Assembly (NCBI RefSeq): GCF_037975245.1
Contig: NC_092573.1
Span: 9,708,001-9,772,000, forward strand
Direction of reading: 5' to 3'
DNA: 64,000 nt
Source: Apostichopus japonicus
Taxonomy: Eukaryota; Echinodermata; Holothuroidea; Aspidochirotida; Stichopodidae
How positions within the stretch are numbered: position 1 is the stretch's first letter; each line of letters begins with the position of its first letter. Below are positions 31,919 through 64,000 of the stretch, piece by piece. Position numbers and translations under genes: made by a program. The notes below the pieces were generated by a model. The model saw nothing but the letters and a program-made list of their open reading frames with translations, had not been told where the DNA came from and did not search any database.

Positions 31919-33702
31919 GCAACCGATGAAATTAAGTCGAGCAGAAAACGGTGAACAGAGAAGCTACGGATGATGTTAGAAGACCGAAAGGAGAAGGACC
32001 AGGCTTCTTATAGAACTGAGACAGTTTCTTACTTCAAAAATCTTGGTACATAGAGATAAAATCATTTAAACCAGAGAATGTTTCTAGTCTACAGCTTGAC
32101 AGTACTGGAGATGGGGCAAAACTTAACCATTTGTAAATTTATGTAAATTTATGAGGGTTTTAATAGCATTTCTCACGAACAATTAATTTGGATACGTTGC
32201 ACTACTACAAACTCTGTTCCTCGTTTCAAATTTTATTTTGAGACCATCTTAGGCTTATCGATTAAAGTGGCTGGACTACTTAGTCTAACATGGAAAACCA
32301 TTAGGTCAGTTCCTTAGACATAAACGGAAAACATACAACTTTCATGGCCCAAACAATATAACATGCTTACAATGCAATCCTAATTGGTAAAGGACAAATG
32401 GTGTGGAGTATCTTCCAAGGCTGCTCTTTTGTTTACACAATGTTAAATGAACATATTTGGATCAAGTTATTTAGAATTTATTTAAAATAAAAATGGTTTA
32501 GAGTTAAAATGTAGGTCTGCACAAAGCAGCCGACATTGTGGTCATTTGAGCATTGAAGGAGCTTTCCAAAGATTGGGGATCATTTTTAAAGCTGAATATC
32601 TTGAAAACTGGAACAGCTATAGAGACAATACTAGCAGTGAAATCTTGACATATGAAGACTTAATTTCTGACTAGAGTCGTCCTTTAAGGTGGCCCCGTGT
32701 CAGTCTTCCATTGTGTATTTGGAAAAAAACGCTGTTCGCTCATGCTCAAAAGTCAACAAGCATTTGACCACCACTCTTAAAGCATGGAATTATTACCCTA
32801 ATTAATTTTCTGAGTTACCCCCATGCCCTCACCTCCCCCTCCTCCTTCTCCCTCTCTACGTCTTAGAGTAATCAGGCAGTTCAAACACCCAGGAATCTTG
32901 ATATGCCAATGCTGCCTGACTTTTTATAGTTCCTTTTCATTTTCTTTCTTCATTGTTTTTTTTTACTTTTAGACATGAGTGGGTGGTAAGTGTGGGGGGA
33001 AGGGTTGCCTTTTCTGTATATAGTGTATAATATTGTAGTTAATCTTTGTTTGTTGCATTACATTCATTTGAACCCTAGCTGTACCAATCAAAACTGTCAA
33101 GGCATTTAAGAAAACAAACAAAAATGCAAGGAACATTGCAAATTTGTCTGATCATCATTTGGTGTGTGTGTGTGTCATGAATATAGTAGTAGTACGCTTG
33201 ATGAAAACTGAAAAAAAAAGTGTTAATGATCAATTACTACATGCATGAAGTCAGAAAGATTTGCAGCAGTAATAAACCTTCATATTAATTACAAATGTGT
33301 ATTGTGTTCAAACAATAAGTGGCGACATCCCACGTGTTGTCTGAAAGAATTTGTTTCCTTGTACTTTGAGAAAGTGAAAAATATATGCCTTCAGAGCTGC
33401 ATACATAGCTCTGGTACAAAGATTGAGTATTTATCATGGTATGTGTGTTAGCAAAGTCAGTGGTATTTCAAAAATATGCTAATTATGTTACAGCAATACC
33501 CCCTCCCCCAGTTATTTAACAGACTACATCAACTATAGAAAGTCTTCTAATAGTTTAATCTTTCTATTATCTGGAAAACTCTTGATTAAGAAACAAGAAA
33601 GGAAAAATACATTTGAGAAGTAAATGAGCTATTATTAAGATTTTTCTATTAGTATCTTTTCCAGGCTAATAGGACGTAGGGCACAGGAATATATTCCCGA
33701 GG
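31919..33702. other. LSM6 3' flank; no gene recognised
   Basis: Presumed 3' UTR then intergenic. An AATAAA-type sequence (AAAATAAAAATGG, about 32481) is a possible polyadenylation signal. No motif-bearing frame is seen. Confidence 0.4.
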
Positions 33703-33710
33703 GTACCTAG

Positions 33711-34543
33711 CAGTGGCGGAGCTAGGGGTATTGGTCAAGGGGGGCGAGAATGGTCTGTAGGGTCGCTTTCGACACTATCTAAGCGGAGCGCCACCACAGG
33801 TAAGCGCGAAGCGTACAGAAATGTTTTGAGTAAAGATACTTCCTAGATCGCCGGAAATGACCCTTTCCTGGCCTCGCTTATTTGCCGATAAACGAAGAAT
33901 AAATAGGGGTCATCGACAACAAAATGTGACAAATGTCAATAGGTAGATAAGAGCGCAATAGAAAAGTAAATAATCGCGAATAAGTAAAAAGTGGTAAAAA
34001 GCTGGAAAGAGCGTCAGCAGTCCATTTGAGTCCGTCAGGCAAGGGCGGCGGAAGCACTTTGAATCTGGGGGGGGGGGGGGGGCACCAACGTCGAAGGGCA
34101 CTTTGCAGAAATTCGATTGGACTGATATTTAGTACCCTTTTAACTCTTATTGTATTATCTTATTTGCGTATACACATCACTCCATCAACGCAGCCCCCCC
34201 CCCCCCCAAGGAAACAATGCATACTAGCACTGCAGTATCTAATGTGCAAATTGGGAAACAAGGAAAAAATTTTGGTAATATTTTTCGGGCAAGTCGTTAC
34301 AGCCCCCCAAATCAAATTGGGCTCCTACGATTGTGGTAGTAAACAAAACTTCCCGAAATATTTCATTCGACGTGGCTTTCGCTTTGGGTTTCGCTTTTTT
34401 ATTTAGAAATTTTATGTAGAAAAAGGGCACATTTTAATCTGAGGAAAAGTGGGGGGGCACGTGCCCCCCCGGTTCCGCCGCCCTTGCCGTCAGGGGGGGC
34501 ATTCGCCCCCCCCCCCCCTGACTGTATGGACGCTCCGCCACAG
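33711..34543. mobile_element. hAT-like non-autonomous transposon, family 2 (host of a nested insertion)
   Basis: Ends CAGTGGCGGAGC...GCTCCGCCACAG (one mismatch), flanked by the 8-bp duplication GTACCTAG / GTAACTAG (33703-33710, 34544-34551; one mismatch). A family-1 element (34040-34486) is inserted inside. No transposase frame is seen. Confidence 0.85.
34040..34486. mobile_element. hAT-like non-autonomous transposon, family 1, copy 2 (nested)
   Basis: 447 bp, CAAGGGCGGCGGAA...TTCCGCCGCCCTTG, with the perfect 8-bp duplication CCGTCAGG at 34032-34039 and 34487-34494. It is inserted in the family-2 element and is therefore younger than it. Its interior is shorter than in copies 1 and 3. Confidence 0.93.
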
Positions 34544-34551
34544 GTAACTAG

Positions 34552-37500
34552 GACGAGGTCAATTAGGAGGCCTATGATAATATAGTATTAAGAATGGTGT
34601 CTCATACGCCCATGAATGCAGCATGAATTTATGAAGACCTCGAAAAGAGTCGCCTGGTAGCATTATTGTCCTGGCGCCCTACTTGACTCTCGCCGCCTCC
34701 GCCCTTAACTACAAACACTTTCTCAGACCGTCTCTATATAGGAAAATTACAAAAATGCAATGGCGCCACCCTTCTGCCAAGGGTCAGTCGGTTCGGAGAT
34801 GGTCGGAAGATAAAAAAAAAATCAGAGAAGGCCCACCCTCCCCCCCCCCCCTCCATTTCAATCAACTTTATTTTAAGCAAATGAGGGCATTACATTCAGT
34901 TTGACAACTCTGAAGGTCCTGGTGGTAAAGGTCGGTTCTATTCTCTGCTTGGTTCTACATTCGACCTTGTTCTATTCAAAAGCTGGCCAGCTCACGGGAG
35001 GTTAGCTGTATTCTTGTAAATGAATAAGTCTAGTGGCTCAAAAAGTAAAAATCGATACATCTCAGAAATTCTCCGTAGGCCTTTAGCAGACATCTTAAGC
35101 TAATACTTTTGAGCTCCTGTTATAGCCTGTTTGTATCGATCGCCTTCAATCCTACATAACAATCTTTCTCTGTCTCTCTTGTGTAAATGAGCTGATGTAG
35201 CGATGGAACGGTTCACCGTTACAACCAAAGTAAGGGACCAATCTTTGTATCGACGTGATAAATAGCTTCGAACCCTCGTGATCCCGAATTTCATCATACA
35301 ACGGTGACGTTTGTACATATGACTCTTGGAAGGGGTGGCGGGACGCCTAATTCTTATTCCCAGGACGGATAAGGGTTTCAGGTTTTTCAGGAATTTACAA
35401 ATTCGTTGAAATCAGAGTTAGGGTTTAGAAAGTGGGTTAGGGATCCAGTTCCTAAAAAATGAAGGATTGTCGTTCATAATGTGGGGTCAAAACTAGGAAA
35501 AAGGATTCAGAACATGTGTTTTTGAAAAAGTGTCACATGTTTGGAATCCAGGGATTTGATTGGCCGATGCCAACGTTCGTCCTGGAAAAATATACGCTGG
35601 CGGGACGGGTTAGGACGGTGAATGACAAAGGTGTAGTCGGTCCCGCTAATGAAATCGTTTGTCGCAGAAGTCTACTAGCATTTTGCATCCGAGTTCAAGA
35701 TTGTAATAGAGTCACAAGAATGGATCGACCATCATGAATCACAGTGTTTAAACAGCCTTCATATCATTCATATCTCCATTATAGAAATACAATATAGGAA
35801 ATACTTGAGTCGTGGGGGAGAGTGTGGGAGACACTCGACGAAAGTTCGGTTCAATTCTTCTTCTTTTTTTACCATATTTTTTATAGTAAGTTTTACGACT
35901 TTCCCTCGTGTCGTATCTTTCTGGTTTGCTACTTTGGATTTCTCTGCCAAGTTTTCTTGTTATAATGCTAGTTAAGTCGTGCACTCGAGGCCGATCCATG
36001 ATTTTAAAATAAAATAAAACTTGTATTTCTTGGCAAATATGTGAAATAGTCAAGCCTCCTGTCTTACACTTATCTGAGCAACTCGTCAAAGATGTGATCA
36101 TCTGTTGAATTGCCAAGTCACACTTACGTAAAAATTTTGACAAAATTGGTCAGAATGTTCAGTTGCTAATTTATCCTTTAATTTGAAAGTAATTCAAAGT
36201 TACGTATTAATTAGATTGTTGACTTGTCAAGTGACCCTCGGATCATCTGGGAAAGATATTGTCAAACTGTCTAAATGCTGAGTTAAATGCTTGCAACGAC
36301 GTCTACAAAACATGATTTGCACTCACCATGACAAAACTGATTATGTAACAAAACATACCAATTTTATACTGTGGCTATGCAGTTGCATATCAAAAGAATT
36401 TTTTTTTTCATTATAATATTCCTACTTCTGAAAACTTAAGCGGAAGTTAAAGGATTTGCTCCAAATCGAATGAAACAAAATCTCCTAAACATCTTCTCCA
36501 CACACATTCTCCGATCTATTTATTACACTTTTTGACCGAAACATCGAATTAGATATGCTATTACACTCTATATAAAGTAAAACATGCGATAAAAATGTTG
36601 TAAGAAACTTAAAAAGCCAACGACATTTGGGATGAACTGTTTTCTAACTTCGTTCCTAACTTCGTGCATGCCTTCTGAATTAAACCGTCAAATAAATTCT
36701 AACTATAAGTTATAGTCTACCGGGAATATAATGCTTTAGTTTACATGTTTCCCTTCACATGTAGGTTTATATCCATCTATACACATAGTGTCTGACTGAA
36801 GCTGAACATTCTTTCCTGAAGTGATTCTGCTGGGCTAATCTCTTATTTAAATTTACCAGCCTAATTGTACACCCATTGTAAAGTAACAAGTTTCGCGCCC
36901 AAAGGACAACCCTGTTGTTATTGATCATTGTTTGATGTTCTGGTGATACAACTGTTTATCATTCACAACATCTCGTTACGTACCATCTTCGCCATCACTC
37001 GGGATCTGAAGGATCTGAGAGGATGGGAAAGAGGGGGTTAGAAGCAGATGAGAGCAACAGTGGGAATATCGGTAGAGCAAAGGTACAAGTGATGTAGGGG
37101 GATATAGGCAGATTACATCATATATGTATCTTCATAGCGTGCAATAATACACTGCGTTGTGTACTTTATTTCCTTCAATCGTCCTGTTGCGAATCTTGTA
37201 TAATATAAGCACAGAGTGCGGGGCTACGCAGGCAACATGAATAAACATGACCAGTGCCATTCGAACAGCCAAATGAGACAGTTTCCAAGTGGTAATACCA
37301 CTCTGTACTGTCTTCCCATATCACGCTTCAAAGCATTCGTACTGACAGTACAAACAGTTCCTAACATTTATATGATAGAAACATATACTCATACTACTTA
37401 TCCTGATAATACAAGTGTTTTGAAAGCGGCGGGACAAAGTACAGTATTGAAAAACATGTCCCTACTTTGTACATTCGAATGTTTAAAATTTCACAAAGAA

Positions 37501-37990
37501 AACAACATGCCGTGAAAGGGGCTATGAAGGGGGGGAGGGAGGGGGGCTGGCAGCTGGGAGAGTTACACCACCAAATAAAAAGAAAGCTTATATATACGGC
37601 GCTTTAATATGTTTGTTCTGTTTCTGATCAATTATTGTCAACCATGTGAATGCTACTTTAAAGAAATAAGTCATTAATAACTTTGTCATATAGCATATAT
37701 GATAACACCACATGATACACGCCTATTATCGTGACTCCTATCACTGCATGAGAAGAGAATAGAAACTTGGTATACGGTAATTTTATGTTTATGCGAACTG
37801 AAGACACAGCCCTTTTAAGGATTCACTGAGAACAAATTTAACCATAATGTATACATAGATTGAAGCAAAGTTACAGAACACGGGTGTTGTGCTCCTCTTC
37901 AACTTGTTGGTGCCCCATGGGCTTGGTCTTCAGTATGGTCCTCACTGAATATAATAGAACGACGTATAAGTCTCTTACAAACTTGTAATA
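34552..37990. other. Intergenic, no gene recognised
   Basis: A few open frames of 60-131 codons exist (for example minus-strand 35748-36143 and plus-strand 37216-37515), but none shows a known motif, splice context or strong composition bias. I do not call them genes. Confidence 0.4.
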
Positions 37991-37995
37991 GTTCT

Positions 37996-38365
37996 TAAAG
38001 GCATTGAAGACTCACCCCAAACCGCGTGTGGCCATCTGAAAAAGTTAACTTTCTGTTGCTTGCAAGTGACGTTTTGTTCGTGTCGCTACAAAATGCAGAC
38101 CGTAATGAAACGTGATACCTTAAATGTTATCTTTAGCTGGACCCGAGATGTCCGTCGCTGTATCGTTTGTATACTGTGCTGTGGGTATTGACCGCAGCTG
38201 TATGTACTGACAGTACACTGTTGTCTAATTGCCGACGGTAGCAAGCTGTGTGTGTATTTTCTTGGATCGATGGTGGTGTTTAAAACTTCTGTTACACCTC
38301 ATTCGAAACTAGGTCAAATTACCGGCATTAGACGTTTCTTTTTCAGCAAGTCTTCACACCCTTTT
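37996..38365 (+). mobile_element. MITE-E, copy 1
   Basis: About 370 bp, similar along its whole length to 62773-63139. The ends are imperfect inverted repeats: AAAGGCATTGAAGACTCAC at the left, and the right end, reversed, AAAGGGTGTGAAGACTTGC. TTA sits just outside each end, consistent with a short TA-rich target duplication. No coding capacity. Confidence 0.75.
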
Positions 38366-38435
38366 ATTCATAGACTATATTCAAAATAGGGCTAGGCTAC
38401 TTCCCCTCTCTTTTCACTACATTGTTATTCACACT

Positions 38436-39800
38436 TGTGGAGTGTTAACTCAGTGGTTAACGCCGGTGCCTTCCAATCATGAGGTCCCCGGTTCGAGTCA
38501 CTCTAAGATTAATGTATGTCGTCCAGTTACACAGTTGTTCACAATTCATTATCATGGACGTTAAATATGAATGTAAGAGACTCAGGGCCGGATTTACCAA
38601 TGGGCAACGTGGGCAGCTGCCCACGGGCCTCCACAACAAGGGGCCTCCACATACTTCATGAAAAAATATATATATCAGGGGAAATTTGAAGAAAAAAAAT
38701 TAAATGTAGGCTGACAAATATCATCAATCAAAATCATATTGCGCGCGGCTTACGCCACGCATACGCTTGAAGTCATATTCAATTTTAATTGTATCTCTTT
38801 GTGAATGGTAGAAACAGCTAAGTGGTTGTTTTCCCGTTATTGCAAATCACACGTCGGCAGACAAACATGATTGGCCTAATATCCAAAGTCATCAGTCTCA
38901 ACGTCTATTTTCTTTAGAACTAGGTTAATGGTTTTGGTTGAAACATTTCAGTACACCCTGACAGTGCGCCTGTCATCACCTCCCGCTAGGTTTCAGACAG
39001 GTATTGCTAATTGATTCTTTTCATGTGCAATGATGAAACAACTGTCTTCTCACCCCCTCTACACACACATACACAGGCCCGTGCGCGTCTGGGCAGTTGG
39101 CAATTGGCACATGTTCGTCATGAATCATGTTAGTCCAGTCAAGCTAAAAGCAAGTTTAGGCCCGGGTGTGAGTTTTTTCGGTTTTCCGGGATAATTAGCA
39201 TATGCAGGCCGATCAAATTCTTGGAAATGGGACAACACCCCCTTTCTCCAGAACCCAATTTCTAGATAACTTTAGTCATTTTTGACGTCGGATTATGAAA
39301 GAAAATGCTCCACATCCCCTTATAATCCAAGATTTTGCAAGGGTCAAGTCTCGAAAACTGCCTGGTCTGTAAATATACGTACTGTAAGTATTATATCCAT
39401 GTTTATATGATTGATCATGATTGCTCGTTCGTACTGAGAGTGAGAGAGGTTGTAGCAACCTTTTTACTTGTACTGAGAATTTTGCAGGCAAACAGGCCTA
39501 TTATGAAAATTCTTCAGAAATCACAAAATTTACTTCAGAAATCACAAAATACTGCACCATTTCGCATCCAAGAACCCTTAATTATTGGAAAAAATCCAAT
39601 ACCCCTCCCCTTACACACCTCCCCCAGGACGGCGATCACTGGAGGGGGGCCTCCACCACTGAAGGTTGCCCACGGGCCTCCACATGTCTAAATCCGGCTC
39701 TGAAGAGACTGACTTCCGGCTTCGGTCAGCTTGCGGTTTTGATAGCCAATGAGGCTTCTCCGCGATTTCCTGCTTGTAGGAGGATCTAAAATACATACAT
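38436..39800 (+). mobile_element. SINE-B, full-length copy split by a hAT-like element
   Basis: The tRNA-like head (TTAACTCAGTGGTTAACGCC; B box GGTTCGAGTCA at about 38502) and first half of the body are at 38436-38582. The second half (GACTTCCGGCTTCGGTCAGC...GAGGATCTAAAATACATAC) resumes at 39711. The break is exactly at the 8-bp duplication of the inserted element. Confidence 0.88.
38583..39702. mobile_element. hAT-like non-autonomous transposon, family 3
   Basis: 1,120 bp, ends CAGGGCCGGATTTA...TAAATCCGGCTCTG (one mismatch), with the perfect 8-bp duplication AAGAGACT at 38575-38582 and 39703-39710. The subterminal GGGCCTCCAC block also appears at both ends (one copy reads CACGGGCCTCCACA). 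No transposase frame. It is inserted in a SINE-B copy. Confidence 0.92.
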
Positions 39801-40635
39801 ATATATAAAACTCAAATTATACCTTAATAATATTTCTAGTCTTACTTTTCCAACCACCTCGTTTTTCGAGGTAAATACCTCACACCAACCACTTGAGATT
39901 CCCCGTGATGCATCTTTGCCCAAACCCTCAAAATCAAAATGAACAAAGGCGGTCGTCTTAGCGACAATGAACACTGTAGGCCCAAACCGACCCCCTCCGT
40001 TGACTAATCCATGTTTGCTCAACAATAGACTTGGGCTTCTGTTAGGTCCATGCTAGTCAATTCAACACACCTATTGCTTGAAGTGTTACGCTTGCGCCTC
40101 CTTTCGTCATCAAGGAAATTACCAGGATTATTCTTTAATTTTAACCATATTACCATCAATATTTCGATCGGAAATAGGTGTAATTGTGTTAACTGTTTAT
40201 CCAATAATCAGGTTATAAGTTTTTATCTTCGTTTGAAACGTTTTGCTGTAATTTATGGATGATTTTTAAACTTCACGAACGGTGTACCAGAATTTAGCCT
40301 TGTTTATCAGATCGATAAACAAAATGGATTCTAGTGCCGCTATTTGGTTATGTCGTGAGAAGGACATTGTATGATTTGTCCGAACTGATACTCAATTTTC
40401 TTGTCTTGTCTTAAAATTATAGGTTTCTAGACTTTTAAATACTTCTGTTTGACTAAGTACCAGTTTTGGTTAACACACATGTATATATATGATAGGTATA
40501 TGTTTACGGAAACACTCAACCGTTAATTTATCATGTGGACCATCTGCTAAGCATCATGCTTGTTTCAGTTGTTGCAAACATTCTTGAGAAGGATTATTTC
40601 CATCGGAAAAAAGTTGCAAGTGGGAAAATTACTGC
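39801..40635. promoter_or_regulatory. Upstream region of the sodium channel gene
   Basis: No repeat or gene recognised. A TTGTTTCAG acceptor-like site at about 40560-40568 suggests that the first coding exon may also be a second transcribed exon, preceded by an unseen 5' UTR exon. Confidence 0.35.
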
Positions 40636-63416
<22,781 letters not shown>

Positions 63417-64000
63417 GTGAGTATACCCACCCCCCCCCCCCACCCGTCTGAATAAACACATGTGTACTTTACCCGACTTTGCAGACATTATAAAAGAAAA
63501 TGTGACTATACAACTTGAACGTGTGTTTCTTTTCGGGGGTTCGACCTGGAGTCACGCAACCCCAGTACCTGAATCTTATAACTAGGTACTTAAACATTAA
63601 CTACGTCATTACTTTATGAGTGACTCAGTTAGGTTTAAAATAGTTACGAATCAATATAGTATTGCTAACAAATACGTTTTTTTTTTCATCGAGAAGATCA
63701 TTTCTTTTGAAATCCCGTCCATCTTCAGGTCGGACGAGAGGGTGGGATGGGACTTTAGCCTCGGGGCCCATGAAAAGTGGAGTTTGCACGGGAAAATATG
63801 GGATAGATATTAGTGTTTACTCAGTTAAATTATGGACTTAAAGAAACATGCATGTGCAAAAAGGGACCCGGTGACATTACTTTCCACGGGGCCCGGCCTG
63901 TCGCTCTGCGCCTCTGTATATGCCGCAATCAAGAATCCAACCATTGCAATTATGAGTAGACGCCCTTTCTCATGGTTTTGCAACGTATACACTGTGAACT
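63417..64000. other. NaV intron 22 (continues past the window)
   Basis: No exon recognised. It starts with a C-rich run (63430-63442). The gene's remaining exons lie to the right. Confidence 0.6.

Noticed and set aside
34026-34406. 126-aa frame with Gly-rich start
   Set aside because: Lies in hAT-like elements and their poly-G/C tracts; no transposase similarity.
35748-36143. Minus-strand 131-aa frame, possible gene
   Set aside because: No recognisable domain and no splice partners; the basic stretch alone is not evidence.
36001-37200. A hidden gene between the repeats
   Set aside because: Scanning both strands gave no conserved block or credible exon pair.
37216-37515. Plus-strand 99-aa frame
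   Set aside because: No motif, no signal peptide or membrane helix, ordinary intergenic composition.

Overview
The window is eukaryotic: long introns, consensus GT-AG splice sites, one apparent minor-spliceosome intron, long (TA)n and (TTTA)n microsatellites, and dense SINE, LINE, Penelope and hAT-type repeats. The gene set (a DEG/ENaC channel, a ZDHHC4-like palmitoyltransferase, LSM6 and a voltage-gated sodium channel) fits an invertebrate animal. The overall look suggests a deuterostome, perhaps a sea cucumber, but that placement is inference only. There is no sign of prokaryotic or viral organisation.

Layout. 1-5240: no host gene; tRNA-derived SINE copies, a 5'-truncated LINE inserted in one of them with a perfect 15-bp target duplication, and about 790 bp of (TTTA)n. 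5295-14852 (+): nine-exon DEG/ENaC-family channel, reconstructed from HG motif and TM1 to TM2 (644 aa). 15240-19200: degenerate tandem repeats, a decayed Penelope-like element (minus), and tandem tRNA-SINEs between TA tracts. 21210-25721 (-): five-exon ZDHHC4-like protein S-acyltransferase (345 aa). 27420-31918 (+): three-exon LSM6 (79 aa), divergent from ZDHHC4. In LSM6 the end of exon 2 plus its 5' splice site has been amplified into a 55-bp minisatellite of about 14 copies. 31919-40635: no recognisable gene; hAT-like non-autonomous transposons (one nested in another, one splitting a SINE) and a MITE. 40636-63416 and beyond (+): 22 exons of a voltage-gated sodium channel alpha subunit, from the N-terminus to the domain III pore helix; the gene runs off the right edge.

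The four genes share no pathway. The DEG/ENaC and sodium channels are both membrane cation channels but of unrelated families. ZDHHC4 (membrane S-acyltransferase) and LSM6 (RNA-binding ring subunit) are housekeeping genes in a head-to-head pair. The most notable items are: the LSM6 exon/splice-site minisatellite; an AT-AC intron at the N-terminus/domain I boundary of the sodium channel; 24-nt and 12-nt microexons in that channel; a SINE family whose head is the first ~45 nt of U2 snRNA (one copy with a perfect 15-bp target duplication); and several hAT-type elements with clear 8-bp duplications.

All exon models were built by hand from splice signals, reading phase and family similarity recalled from memory. 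No alignment or transcript data were available.
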